Notes under the pieces: model-generated
What the model saw: only the letters and a program-made list of their open reading frames with translations
Databases searched by the model: none
Told to the model about the DNA's origin: nothing
DNA from: an uncultured Prevotella sp.
GTDB taxonomy: Bacteria > Bacteroidota > Bacteroidia > Bacteroidales > Bacteroidaceae
Direction: 5' to 3'
DNA: 64,000 nucleotides
Assembly (NCBI GenBank): GCA_900319905.1
Contig: ONQB01000018.1
Span: 1 to 64,000, forward strand
Shown here: positions 12,101 to 18,229 of the stretch, piece after piece
How positions within the stretch are numbered: the stretch's first letter is position 1
Layout: every line of letters begins with the position of its first letter
Program-made: the position numbers and the translations under genes

Positions 12101-12499
12101 ACCGTCTCGCTGCCCAACGCCGAGGCCTTCGACGGACAGAGCGTATGGCTCAGGGACAAGGCGACGGGCGAGGTGACTGACCTCACGCTCTCGTCCTACA
12201 CCCTTCAGGCCGAGCCGGGCTATACCGACAACCGGCTGACGCTGCAGATTGGCGGCGTGAGGTCCGACGGTGGCAGGAGCGGAGAGGCTTCGGACGCAAT
12301 GTTCACGTTGCGCGCCCAGCAGCACCGCATTGTCATCGGCAATGTGAAGCTTGGCGACCGCATTGTGGTGTACAACGTGGCCGGAGCCCGGGTAGAGGCC
12401 ATGACGGCCGAGGGTGAGACGGCTACCACCTGTCAGTTGCCTGCGGGCGTGTATATGGTTAGAGTGGGAGAGAAGGCGAAGAAAATCGCCATCAAATAA
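125..12499 (+). CDS. giant secreted parallel beta-helix surface protein with type IX secretion tail
   Basis: About 4,124 residues. An in-frame ATG exists at position 2, but the ATG at 125 begins a clean signal peptide (MRNRLLYIFLLILL, predicted cut after ASA, residue 21), so 125 is preferred. The protein is built of about seven modules. Each opens with a strand like YFVRTNGNDNNDGQSWATA followed by an AI-rich helix, runs through beta-helix rungs rich in NCxI/GGG, and ends in a D(I/K)GAYE-like motif. Module starts are near residues 26, 595, 1057, 1652, 2103, 2752 and 3219. Residues ~3590-4060 form a non-helical region. The last ~65 residues end in LPAGVYMVRV plus a basic strand, a typical type IX secretion C-terminal domain, so export to the cell surface is expected. 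No catalytic motif was recognised; adhesin or polysaccharide-binding roles are inference. Composition changes sharply in module 3 (see findings). Confidence 0.9.
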   Translation: MRNRLLYIFLLILLSVVDASAQTDTIRYVNGKTGKYANDGKKWETAKDNVQDAINDLYDYMQRNNLHSGSVYVAAGTYAPSESTGDGSSVLSTSFKIYDGIHVYGGFNADSPEATPNDRVLSTHPAWRDGQSGLANEKQNTGKEQTITMGELVKKEKTEGATIMRYDFKNATIFSGNHNTVMGTFKWNDNKKQYDTRFPGNSYHVVWFATNGYVKDAEGKETLYADALVNGASLDGCIIQDGNASGRSTADRDLNAFGGGVYMVQHATVRNCVIRRCSASRRGGGVYMDRGGSVKDCNIYQCQTLGIGVIDGYGGGVCMENNGVLRHCNVTNNMARVGGGLMIVYTPEQHPYSTKYTKDGFDPYASVCVFSNNNANTEGAGVILYRGGVLNHCTIANNECTGTDITIGGVRYGRTGGLFIYGAGSAFNSVVWGNTCAANDNIQYGYYATTDLYAKATAQRPRLSYMAFSNFDITDWGNALRSNVFQLSKENFNSEKAGNYPMFTQPSATAGANGATESPLAWEPDPKSYLQQKGVQVSQLNTFGNIITKSHSAKDFVRNVFNPVSALGAFAVTDEQYQVAYLPAVDGTDPTIKIPTLFVDPNRVIKDKDVTTSGSSWDTPLNNVSEAVKDMEEYIKLNNVTSKTQILVKQGTITTAGSSSYLYDTTTGEANLESGAIHLLSNMLMYGGYSSSLTGTNVNLRNPKENVTRINGNIIGNYKYNSVHCVIFPNVQNAVLDGFYISYGNAEKPDDPNYNNTDPADSYSYRLAYGYGAGIFIGARSRSDRINMTGNEVRNCVISNCWAPMGGAAVFVSGDNYLSDNSTLQQAALKMENCIIHNNGVRNNQDKSTVNQWRKSAGIIEAVGNATITMNHCTVVNNVGTVFSAMKHNGNVSPTITVTNSAIYSNATDSLTDRTQLKTDGTNLAALYYNGTNGNAPTGSNNQIDKLYDKKGIGTASKDAFKATFGNDRGDDKTYPRFVNPVRTIFVQRNTDDPTLYGGTIDYTPMNMNPMVNAASVADGEDVKTETDFVLNHRNYGGKPDIGAIENTTQPENGTTYFVRTNGNDNNDGQSWATAFATIGHALDVAKFGKKSVWVAKGVYKENLTMQNGVNVYGGFKSYGNPGMREGERDISNLDSTYQTIIDGQFKGHVLNQEGNFSNATTWEGLTIQNGTNLLPTSTGSVSKISKTITNTGSSDWSKGTYGTKVTKTITRTFTSQYNLNYNDYWRYIPALQYGGGAYILKNATLKNCLIRYNHYFQSCPSYITVKVAPTTTYTTTIITKASEGAEEVSVTKDSVSNVPYMTYETPSSGTTFGSDLQKGGSGIYLGSGAVLENCVVRNNEGKIYNNDKRMVGCGILSDGGTVLNSLIVENYTSGGNCLGVAMYLQKKSFIYNTTIAYNLATNISGLPCCPGVWDAAARGDDSNFAVNCSKFYNTIFWANIGYGNTAENFNQVCRSSYREAIGKTGHMINCYHSVPGPKFGNAGVTQNNNNVSITDLTQIYSTGTITSTDVSSKNAVNIGVNAANTNTYYTICKSRNLFNESNYIYPTASGSTQISSIETDNPYSINSGSLLAQYCINMGADEYGGTLKDTYGITEDIAGADRIQDCKIDKGAYEYNGASKISPEIGKEKHKVYSKVSDMTGTDTDFTVATYYVSQNGDGVANASSAKNAACNGKLQQVLDAAGRYKYDHPRDHVVVKLAAIPDGGYAPSRTTDYNTNVDINPRQFSIQIPRGVEVQGGWDQDFTKRDPLNNKTLLKGTFDYGDGTSTAYHVVTFTDYVFDENGNRISKGTTADGLPIYKLLSETVKTYKATWEATPVSNLFSRSLINGCYIEDGQADGVLEENQRGGAAVVTGFADISNCVIQNNSASGYGGGLYVEPSGIVSGCILQYNEAANGGGIAIAEPDNPSLATWAILAYNTIVYNNASVNGGGIFFNTNLRSIGNVVWMNTSNDQTDIAGVVNVDASQDVWNFPVNYTAVTNVREAGVNNISVNSSSDEGVRWQADSKLMTKTRQYQYYALQKSSVLTRAALPYTTMRNMLRFFPGIDPVDIAGVKRMEQTEANQFAYDGTTGLFVKDNVTTDIGARAINYAFKIQAAKVFYRLFVVHPTNVSNSNANALLESGDEIYKQVGSSFANPFQRLGDAFDYIMNVRKRKDPAGDKTPEKDKPRNHRFEVFVAGGTYYPYTDMYGNQGDVRSNTFNIPEGVTVIGGIDVSDPKHMYCQETSGEKTITVNGVTLYGSTTDEIRNNRVRYDLNKNSVVEPWEMKSQTILSGLSVGSDLQVKNVYHVINCNADEQSVGQLPEYFDKDLKTTSDPKLESLASRLNRTIILDGLTIRDGSAMGYQTTVKNNQWYYRGGGIFIDGTTIADKEVDTKTGMETPMRSIPMVVSNTLFQNNSARLGGAIYTNGQLDVVGCAFAQNYSKSPDVTDTEDCANVAWSGGGAIATNDEVTIVNSIFANNEAKIGTGTLTNTYTDGNKVTNNATLGYGGVLWAGDNSSIAILNCNSVRNKAHSFPSIYNTLPNSSSNKIHIAVNSIFWGNEVDADGDKQLANFGNEKKEALFFCAYQDGHGLPVQTSTTDQRANDGISYANMHDIFTILGGNNNVIISDNNEAVDGPNFILPSSKAGVDGYMQSANWLISRVNLLTDAGWGEIDQDEKGNYKTGSDGEYEAHGIYPLLSNYYKNSFKLTLLPLGKDKYMNYADDKNEESTENMNRISADPLGNTTQDYIDIGVYEYQHSQLTVADGDEVDVMWVSDEEKTGAKTADGRSWDTPTSDLQRAIETLLLSRNDKPKVVKIMGGTYSPTYTLDESNNGFQIHTGANDGMVALKNKIISGHDYQAKSLTIEGGYSKEIVGARDIEQYPTILKMAKKSTSTSNNMAHLFLISDAEQWETQGNRSGGSSGESIDLTQGAITKSSKSTGKVMPITFDGLTFVNNYAMAKHTESVGSDIGGAAIYYKEQFKSDVKDPTKKTTTPLDAINVPKLTIKNCIFQQNGADASVPAVRIEKGGGRSLIYNSVFHSGSGNPLESTDAVSIVNCTFAMNGGHITLSDAATGTSSLYNSIIWKDDQNNKMTTQYEGIAIGDSMQYNAITGITNTDETAKYHNVGLDSRNYNAMEGPNFVNGDGKDISLRDYHINPGVRTLTRADYLLYARKVLGWVPGMTIKDKTGNDVKLDKDNILTMLADMAYTKDLAYKVRLYDGSMERGAYECSSAMQRVLFVNPNKVTGNMTGLSWQDAYGSGMVQRAVDAAAVYTYFNNKTADSNEAKSYVFIKGSDVNAIPEVITLRNGVSVYGSLAQTYTKEPEAVKDNQTGLVMYNNGARSFENDAIATYINKVRADRPGLAAKTTKRTQIAGISSMSTNYAFGTLVDGFEIKAAQTLTAPAVNISDQVDSLMLRNIIIDGNTVRADADGKTYPVVNLQHGLLYNALVYGNTAPSVQPIVSVGSNAAMLNCTVVADAADNYAVSNSGQVMNSILYNTASKAVSITGTGISTNNYAAAGTPFAPYRTTTNVYTLSEYLTNHAPYYYQLHERSKALLGGTTTLPSANNDGLKAQYALVAFTADRDVLGNPRRLMGTDKVDQGCFETWDIPQKSTVEANTDVTSFGGNFYPHAGSVVYIHEGGSLQLKANSFTAENAFMPGYLLLKTGASLYGNGNVVHTAYVAAERSFPAQMQYTLMSMPFPYDYANALTTATDDNGNITEKKIAIPKGKTYNGETRSAWDYDFHTSDSPCWETMTSTAVKACDGWLLNFDKPLSEETVIRFTGFGSKEGDYVYTEDGAAKTVTLTQYNQVPTDGSAHFTKLENMGWNLKGMPWLVSGYATKGSSDDSYAMSAPHVFYKVSADGNSFATSQSWTDASTLDFGNAFFTQTAVIGDGSTEKVTFALPLPSKTPDPAAKPYVAIADEDGQSDAVEVRAIKSIDTIETIDAIEAIVPKASLAFNIGSDGVKWQSFNDSVPQVYLLDNSGVALSLAGQAPVGVEMAMGYRAARAGQLTVSLPNAEAFDGQSVWLRDKATGEVTDLTLSSYTLQAEPGYTDNRLTLQIGGVRSDGGRSGEASDAMFTLRAQQHRIVIGNVKLGDRIVVYNVAGARVEAMTAEGETATTCQLPAGVYMVRVGEKAKKIAIK
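11868..11918 (+). repeat. in-frame 9-bp CTATAG-phased tandem repeat
   Basis: CTATAG occurs at 11877, 11886, 11895, 11904 and 11913, exactly 9 bp apart, with a degenerate CTATAA at 11868. Because 9 is a multiple of 3, the tract stays in frame in the giant gene and encodes SIDTIETIDAIEAI. The same phased hexamer occurs after tig at 23228-23278. Confidence 0.9.
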
Positions 12500-12520
12500 G
12501 CATCCAATAGTTATCGCGGT

Positions 12521-12608
12521 ATTACCAAACTGTGGTAATGTGATTACCACGGTTTGGTAACGTGATTACCACGGTTTGGTAATGCGATTACCACGGTTTG
12601 GTAATGTG
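12521..12608. repeat. four tandem 22-bp palindromic units
   Basis: Four abutting 22-bp units start at 12521, 12543, 12565 and 12587. Each contains ATTACCA and TGGTAAT/TGGTAAC as arms around a 5-bp centre. Unit 1 has the centre in the opposite orientation (AACTG versus CGGTT). The array starts 21 bp after the stop of the giant gene and ends 65 bp before the histidine kinase ATG, so it could be a terminator-like tract, an operator array or a mobile-type repeat. Confidence 0.9.
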
Positions 12609-12673
12609 GTTCACTTTGCGAAAAATTGCCCCTCGGGCATAAAATAAGACAGGCGAAATGCCGTTAGTTTATC

Positions 12674-13849
12674 ATGCAGTGGACCGACCAGATACGACGA
12701 ATAAAGATTATCTTGGTGATGGCAGCGATATTGATTGCCGTTGCCTCGCTCGTGGTGTCGCATGCGCTGACGAAGGATTTGGAGAATCAGGAGCGCACGC
12801 GCATGGAGGTATGGGCGGAGGCCATGCGTACGCTGAACAACGCCGATGAGAACACCGACCTTAACCTGGTGCTGAAGGTGCTCAACGAGAACAACACCAT
12901 TCCCGTGGTGGTGATGGACAAGAACGGTCAGGTATCGGAGTTTCGCAATATCAAGCTTAAGGCGGAGACCTATGCCGACAGTCTGCAGGCTGCTGCCACA
13001 CTTGGCCGGTCGTTTTTAGCTTCGGGCAATGTCATCCGCATTACCCTCGACCGCAAGCGCCATGAATACATCGATGTTTGTTATGGAGAGTCCGTGATGC
13101 TTCAGCGTCTGGCATGGTACCCGTTCATTCAGTTGGGTGTCGTGCTCATCTTTGTGGTTGTAGCCATCTTCGCGCTGTTGTCGTCGAAGCGGGCCGAGCA
13201 GAACAAGGTATGGGTGGGCCTGTCGAAGGAAACCGCCCACCAGTTAGGCACGCCTATCAGCAGTCTGATGGCGTGGGTGGAGATGCTGAAAGAGCAGTAC
13301 CCTGATGATGAACTGATACCGGAGCTTGACAAGGACGTGCAGCGCCTGCAGCTCATCAGTGACCGTTTCTCAAAGATAGGGTCGCTGCCTGAGCTCAAGC
13401 CGACAAGCCTGACGGAGGTCATTGACCATGTGACTGATTATATGGACCATCGCACGAGCCGTAAGGTGATCATCGCTCGGCATCTGCCCGACCACGACGT
13501 AGTGGTGAACATGAATGCCAGTCTGTTTGAGTGGGTGATAGAGAACCTTTGCAAGAATGCCGTCGATGCAATGGGCGGCGTGTCCGGCCGCATCGATATC
13601 ACGGTGGAGGAGCTGCCTGGTAAAGTGGCGGTTGAGGTGGCCGACACCGGGAAGGGCATCAAGAAGAAGAACGTGAGCAATGTGTTCCGCCCGGGCTTCA
13701 CCACGAAGAAGCGGGGCTGGGGCCTTGGACTAAGCCTTGCCAAGCGCATCATCGAGGAATACCACAAGGGCCGCATCTGGGTGAAGAGCACAGAAGTAGG
13801 AAAGGGTACGACCTTTAGGATAGAGATAGGCAAGGGTAGGCAAGGGTAG
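12674..13849 (+). CDS. membrane sensor histidine kinase (orphan)
   Basis: 391 residues. Two membrane segments (~11-32 and ~149-171) flank a ~115-residue periplasmic sensor region. The cytoplasmic part has the H box SKETAHQLGTP with His189 as phospho-acceptor, an N box NLCKNAVDA (291-299), G1 DTGKGI (324-329) and G2 GWGLGLSL (348-355). It should autophosphorylate in response to an unknown envelope signal and pass phosphate to a response regulator. No response regulator lies next to it. No HAMP domain is evident between TM2 and the H box, which are only ~15 residues apart. The last codons (GKGRQG) and the stop lie inside a minisatellite at 13842-13896. The first in-frame ATG that gives a complete TM1 is at 12674. 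Confidence 0.92.
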   Translation: MQWTDQIRRIKIILVMAAILIAVASLVVSHALTKDLENQERTRMEVWAEAMRTLNNADENTDLNLVLKVLNENNTIPVVVMDKNGQVSEFRNIKLKAETYADSLQAAATLGRSFLASGNVIRITLDRKRHEYIDVCYGESVMLQRLAWYPFIQLGVVLIFVVVAIFALLSSKRAEQNKVWVGLSKETAHQLGTPISSLMAWVEMLKEQYPDDELIPELDKDVQRLQLISDRFSKIGSLPELKPTSLTEVIDHVTDYMDHRTSRKVIIARHLPDHDVVVNMNASLFEWVIENLCKNAVDAMGGVSGRIDITVEELPGKVAVEVADTGKGIKKKNVSNVFRPGFTTKKRGWGLGLSLAKRIIEEYHKGRIWVKSTEVGKGTTFRIEIGKGRQG

Positions 13850-13896
13850 GCTGGGTAGGCAAGATAGGCTGGGTAGGCAAGATAGGCTGGGTAGGC
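13842..13896. repeat. 18-bp minisatellite at the histidine kinase 3' end
   Basis: Two perfect 18-bp units (AAGATAGGCTGGGTAGGC) at 13861 and 13879 are preceded by a near-copy at 13842. The kinase stop codon at 13847-13849 lies in the first unit. Each unit carries TAG triplets. Confidence 0.88.
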
Positions 13897-13950
13897 AAGA
13901 GATAATCAAAAAAAATATGGCGGGTGTGGCGCTATGTCATAAAAAAGTAG

Positions 13951-13958
13951 TAACTTTG
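13951..13958 (+). promoter_or_regulatory. -7 promoter box for yceD-rpmF-fabH
   Basis: TAACTTTG matches the Bacteroidota TAnnTTTG box and lies 18 bp before the yceD ATG, so the leader would be very short. Confidence 0.6.
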
Positions 13959-13975
13959 CAGCCTAAAGTGTAAAT

Positions 13976-14506
13976 ATGTCTAAGTTAGAGCAGTTTAAGT
14001 TGGACCTGAAGGGTATGGCTGAGGGTGATAATGCATTCAGCTTTACTCTTGACGACAGTTTCTTTGAGGCTGTTGAGGCTCCTGCCGTGCATCATGGTCA
14101 TGTCGATGAGACTTTGACGGTGAGGCGTAACGGTGACGTGTTCGACCTGGACTTTCACACTTCTGGCGTTGTCACAGTGCAGTGTGACCGTTGCTTGGAC
14201 GATATGGATCAGCCTATCGAGAGCGACTATCACCTCGTGGCAAAGTTTGGAGAAGACTACTCAGAGGACGATGACCTGATCACGGTAGCCGAGAACGAAG
14301 GAATACTCGACGTGTCATGGTTCATCTATCAATTCATAGAACTCGCAATCCCACTCAGGCACGTGCATGCACCTGGAAAATGCAACCCTGCCATGATGAA
14401 GGTTCTCGAAGAACATTCGGCCGCCCGAAGCGGTGCTGGCGATGGTGAGCAGCCTGTGGACGACCGCTGGGCAGCGTTGTTAAAAATAAAAAAGTCAAAT
14501 TTATAA
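13976..14506 (+). CDS. yceD: YceD/DUF177 family protein
   Basis: 176 residues. A conserved CDRC core (Cys70, Cys73) sits in a mid-protein strand-rich region, with an acidic segment after it, as in DUF177/YceD proteins. The gene is 15 bp upstream of rpmF, the near-universal partner of this family; YceD has been linked to 23S rRNA processing/accumulation in plants and bacteria. Its role here is inferred from family and context. The ATG at 13976 is the first in frame after the TAACTTTG box. Confidence 0.85.
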   Translation: MSKLEQFKLDLKGMAEGDNAFSFTLDDSFFEAVEAPAVHHGHVDETLTVRRNGDVFDLDFHTSGVVTVQCDRCLDDMDQPIESDYHLVAKFGEDYSEDDDLITVAENEGILDVSWFIYQFIELAIPLRHVHAPGKCNPAMMKVLEEHSAARSGAGDGEQPVDDRWAALLKIKKSNL

Positions 14507-14521
14507 TTACTCGTTAAAACA

Positions 14522-14707
14522 ATGGCACATCCAAAAAGAAGACAGTCAAAGACTCGTACACTCAAGCGTAGAACTCATGATAAGGCAGTAGCCCCCACAC
14601 TGGCCGTATGCCCCAACTGTGGCAGCTACTATGTGTATCACACCGTATGTCCTACATGCGGTTACTATCGTGGTAAGGTTGCTATCGTCAAAGAGGCTGC
14701 TGAGTAA
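14522..14707 (+). CDS. rpmF: 50S ribosomal protein L32
   Basis: 61 residues. It begins MAHPKRRQSK, the standard basic L32 N-terminus, and carries a complete zinc-ribbon with Cys30, Cys33, Cys43 and Cys46, so this is the zinc-binding form. It is co-transcribed with yceD and fabH; its stop TAA shares one base with the fabH start (TAATG at 14705-14709), which suggests coupled translation. Confidence 0.97.
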   Translation: MAHPKRRQSKTRTLKRRTHDKAVAPTLAVCPNCGSYYVYHTVCPTCGYYRGKVAIVKEAAE

Positions 14708-15726
14708 TGGCTAAGATCAACGCAGTGATCACCGGCGTTGGTGGTTACGTGCCCGACTATATCCTCACCAATGATGAGTTGTCGCGCATGGTTGACACCA
14801 GCGACGAGTGGATTCGTACGCGTGTTGGCATTCGCGAGCGCCGTATCCTCAAGGAAGAGGGTCTCGGCGCTAGCTACATGGCCCGCAAGGCCTGCAAGCA
14901 GCTCATCAGTAAGACCGGTGTCGATCCGGATACCATCGAGGCACTGATTGTTTCGACCACAACGCCCGACTATCCTTTCCCTTCCACGGCAAGCATTGTC
15001 GTGGGCAAGTTGGGACTGAAGAATGCCTTTGCGTTTGACATGTCGTGCGCCTGCTGTGGTTTCATCTATGCACTCGACATGGCCTCGTCGATGATTCAGT
15101 CGGGACGCTACAAGCGCGTCATCGTCTGCTCGGCCGAGAAGATGTCGTCGATCGTCGACTGGACTGACCGTCAGACCTGTGTGCTCTTCGGCGACGGTGC
15201 CGGAGCCGTGATGGTGGAAGCCAGCGAGGAAGAGGGCATGGGCTTGCAGGACTCCATGTTGCTGACTGATGGCAAGGGCCTGCCGTTCCTTCACATGAAG
15301 GCTGGTGGCAGTGTGTGCCCGGCGTCGCATTTCACCATCGACAATCGGTTGCATTATGTGTATCAGGAGGGCCGCACGGTGTTCCGTCATGCCGTCACTT
15401 ACATGAGCGACGATGTGGCAACCGTCATGCAGCGCAATCATTTGGATAACAATAATCTCTCGTGGATCGTTCCCCATGAGGCCAACCTGCGCATCATCGA
15501 CGCAGTGGCCAAGCGTGCCGACTTGCCGTTGGACAAGGTGATGATCAACATCGACCACTATGGCAACACCAGTTCGGCTACCATTCCGTTGGCTCTGTGG
15601 GACAACGAGTCGAAACTGAGAAAAGGCGACAACATCATCTTCACCGCTTTCGGTGCCGGCTTCGTGCATGGAGCCATCTACTTCAAGTGGGCGTATGATG
15701 GTGACAAGGTGTCTGAAGCCAAGTGA
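14707..15726 (+). CDS. fabH: beta-ketoacyl-ACP synthase III
   Basis: 339 residues. It condenses acetyl-CoA (or a branched acyl-CoA) with malonyl-ACP to start fatty acid synthesis. The Cys-His-Asn triad is visible: Cys116 in SCACCGF, His257 in PHEANLR and Asn287 in YGNTSSATIP. The active-site cysteine has an unusual second cysteine directly after it, where many homologues have Ala. The length is normal. The start codon overlaps the rpmF stop by one base. Confidence 0.96.
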   Translation: MAKINAVITGVGGYVPDYILTNDELSRMVDTSDEWIRTRVGIRERRILKEEGLGASYMARKACKQLISKTGVDPDTIEALIVSTTTPDYPFPSTASIVVGKLGLKNAFAFDMSCACCGFIYALDMASSMIQSGRYKRVIVCSAEKMSSIVDWTDRQTCVLFGDGAGAVMVEASEEEGMGLQDSMLLTDGKGLPFLHMKAGGSVCPASHFTIDNRLHYVYQEGRTVFRHAVTYMSDDVATVMQRNHLDNNNLSWIVPHEANLRIIDAVAKRADLPLDKVMINIDHYGNTSSATIPLALWDNESKLRKGDNIIFTAFGAGFVHGAIYFKWAYDGDKVSEAK

Positions 15727-15790
15727 TCGCCACGGAGACTCAAATGACAAACAGCGTCCTCACGGGACGCAGAGATATCCTCATATATTT

Positions 15791-15851
15791 CGCAGATTTC
15801 ACAGATTCTACGTATCCGTCTGAGAACGGCGCAAGGTCTGTGAAATCTGTG
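15791..15851. repeat. imperfect inverted repeat between fabH and era
   Basis: The left arm CGCAGATTTCACAGAT (15791-15806) pairs with GTCTGTGAAATCTGTG (15836-15851) at 14 of 16 positions around a 29-bp loop. It has no T-run, so it is not a classic terminator. Confidence 0.75.
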
Positions 15852-15891
15852 TCTATATCTATTACATACCCAAAGATTATACCTTATTATT

Positions 15892-16788
15892 ATGCAGCAT
15901 AAGGCCGGTTTCGTAAATATTGTAGGAAACCCCAATGTGGGTAAGTCGACGCTGATGAACCAGCTTGTCGGCGAGAAGATCAGCATTGCCACTTTCAAGG
16001 CGCAGACCACGCGTCATCGCATCATGGGCATCGTCAACACCGACGACTGTCAGATTGTGTTTTCTGACACGCCGGGAGTGCTGAAGCCGAACTATAAGAT
16101 GCAGGAGTATATGTTGCAGTTCTCTGAGTCGGCTCTGGCCGATGCGGATATTCTGCTGTATGTCACCGACGTGATAGAACAGCCGGAGAAGAACGCCGAC
16201 TTCCTGGAGAAAGTGCGGGAGATGAAGATTCCCGTGCTGTTGCTCATCAACAAGATTGACATGTTGCAGGGCAAGGACGTCACTGCGCAGTTGGGCGACC
16301 TTGTGGAGAAGTGGCACGGACTGTTGCCCAATGCGGAAATACTTCCTATCTCGGCTTCCAATAAGTTCGGTACCGACATGCTGATGAAGCGCATCATGGA
16401 ACTGCTGCCCGAGAGTCCTGCTTACTTTGGCAAGGACCAGCTGACGGACAAGCCAGCCCGCTTTTTCGTGTCGGAGATCATCCGTGAGAAGATCCTGCGC
16501 TACTATGACAAGGAGGTGCCTTACTCGGTCGAGGTGGTGGTGGAGCGTTTCAAGGAGGACGAACATCACATCCATATCAACGCTGTCATCTATGTGGAGC
16601 GCGACTCTCAGAAAGGTATCATCATTGGGCATCAGGGAGCAGCCCTGAAGAAGGTGTCGACGGAGGCCCGTAAGAGCCTCGAACACTTCTTTGGCAAGGC
16701 CATCTACCTTGAGATCTTTGTGAAGGTGGATAAGGACTGGCGCAACTCCGAGAAGGAACTGGACAACTTCGGGTATAACCCGGAATGA
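15892..16788 (+). CDS. era: GTPase Era, 30S ribosome assembly
   Basis: 298 residues. G1 GNPNVGKS (12-19), G3 DTPG (59-62) and G4 NKID (120-123) are present, followed by a C-terminal KH RNA-binding domain with GHQGAALK near residue 245. Era binds the 3' end of 16S rRNA during small-subunit maturation. The length equals that of typical Era. The ATG at 15892 gives the standard short N-terminus. It is followed by der after 125 bp. Confidence 0.96.
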   Translation: MQHKAGFVNIVGNPNVGKSTLMNQLVGEKISIATFKAQTTRHRIMGIVNTDDCQIVFSDTPGVLKPNYKMQEYMLQFSESALADADILLYVTDVIEQPEKNADFLEKVREMKIPVLLLINKIDMLQGKDVTAQLGDLVEKWHGLLPNAEILPISASNKFGTDMLMKRIMELLPESPAYFGKDQLTDKPARFFVSEIIREKILRYYDKEVPYSVEVVVERFKEDEHHIHINAVIYVERDSQKGIIIGHQGAALKKVSTEARKSLEHFFGKAIYLEIFVKVDKDWRNSEKELDNFGYNPE

Positions 16789-16828
16789 GTTAGGAGTTAG
16801 GAGTTAGGAATGAGGAGTTAGGAATGAG
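16787..16828. repeat. heptamer tandem repeat after era
   Basis: Six contiguous 7-bp units: GAGTTAG three times, GAATGAG, GAGTTAG, GAATGAG. The tract begins inside the era stop codon (16786-16788). Confidence 0.88.
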
Positions 16829-16913
16829 GAGGATTTTCCCCTGACCGTATGGCAGGGCGCACTCTCCAATAGATGGAGGGCCGAAGAATGTTAAACTTCA
16901 GAAATCAAACAAC

Positions 16914-18227
16914 ATGGCAAGATTAGTAGCTATTGTAGGACGCCCGAATGTGGGCAAGTCCACACTTTTTAATCGTCTGACCCAGAGCCGCCGCGCTATC
17001 GTAAGCGATGTCGCCGGCACGACGCGTGACCGCCAGTATGGCAAGTGTACGTGGAATGGCAATGAGTTCTCCGTCGTTGATACCGGCGGATGGGTTGTCA
17101 ACTCCGATGACGTCTTTGAGGATGCCATCCGCAAGCAGGTGCTGATAGCGGCCGATGAGGCCGACCTCGTGCTGTTTCTTGTGGACGTGGAGACAGGCGT
17201 CACCGACTGGGACGAGGACGTAGCCAAGATTCTTCGCCGTGCCAAGTTGCCCGTGATCCTTGTGGCCAACAAGGTGGACAACAGTGGTATGGCTTATTCG
17301 GCGGCAGAGTTCTATAAGCTTGGGTTGGGTGACCCGCAGTGCATCAGTGCCGCGACCGGCGGCGGTACGGGCGACCTGCTCGACCTCATCATCCAGAAGA
17401 TGCCGGCCGATACCGAGAATGACATCGACGAAGACCTGCCTCGCTTTGCCGTTGTGGGCCGTCCGAATGCCGGTAAGTCGAGTCTGATCAATGCCTTCAT
17501 CGGTGAGGACCGTAACATCGTGACCGAGATTGCCGGTACGACGCGCGACAGTATCTATACCCGTTTCAATAAGTTCGGCTTCGACTTCTACCTCGTCGAC
17601 ACCGCCGGTATCCGCCGTAAGAACAAGGTGACTGAGGACTTGGAGTTCTATAGCGTGATGCGCAGCATCAGAGCGATAGAGAACAGCGATGTGTGCATCC
17701 TGATGATCGACGCCACCCGTGGCATTGAGGCGCAGGATATGAACATCTTCCAGCTGATACAGAAGAACAACAAGAGCCTCGTGGTGGTGGTGAACAAATG
17801 GGACCTCGTGGAGGACAAGAGCCAGAAGGCCATTGATACCTTCGTCAATGCCATTCACAACCGCATGGCGCCGTTTGTGGACTTCCCCATCATCTTTGCC
17901 TCAGCTCTGACCAAACAGCGTATCTTTAAGGTGCTGCAGACCGCTGTCGACGTGTATAAGAACCGTACGACGCATGTGGGCACCAACAAGCTCAACGAGG
18001 TGATGCTGCCTATCATCGAGCAGACACCGCCACCTTCGACAAAGGGAAAGTTCATCAAGATCAAATACTGTTCGCAGTTGCCCAATACGCAGATACCCTC
18101 GTTTGTGTTCTACGCCAACCTGCCGCAGTACATCAAGGAGAACTACCGCCGGTTCTTGGAGAACAAGATCAGGGAGAACTGGTCGATGCATGGCTGTCCC
18201 ATCAATGTGTTTATTAGGCAGAAGTAA
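16914..18227 (+). CDS. der: GTPase Der (EngA), 50S ribosome assembly
   Basis: 437 residues with two consecutive GTPase domains. The first has GRPNVGKS (9-16) and DTGG (56-59); the second has GRPNAGKS (182-189), DTAG (229-232) and NKWD. A KH-like C-terminal domain follows, ending near PINVFIRQK. Der is needed for late large-subunit assembly. The length and double-domain layout are diagnostic. Confidence 0.97.
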   Translation: MARLVAIVGRPNVGKSTLFNRLTQSRRAIVSDVAGTTRDRQYGKCTWNGNEFSVVDTGGWVVNSDDVFEDAIRKQVLIAADEADLVLFLVDVETGVTDWDEDVAKILRRAKLPVILVANKVDNSGMAYSAAEFYKLGLGDPQCISAATGGGTGDLLDLIIQKMPADTENDIDEDLPRFAVVGRPNAGKSSLINAFIGEDRNIVTEIAGTTRDSIYTRFNKFGFDFYLVDTAGIRRKNKVTEDLEFYSVMRSIRAIENSDVCILMIDATRGIEAQDMNIFQLIQKNNKSLVVVVNKWDLVEDKSQKAIDTFVNAIHNRMAPFVDFPIIFASALTKQRIFKVLQTAVDVYKNRTTHVGTNKLNEVMLPIIEQTPPPSTKGKFIKIKYCSQLPNTQIPSFVFYANLPQYIKENYRRFLENKIRENWSMHGCPINVFIRQK

Positions 18228-18229
18228 TT

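Noticed and set aside
12521-12608. CRISPR array
   Set aside because: Units abut without spacers and no cas genes are near. The same holds for 28612-28743 and for the rluB repeat.
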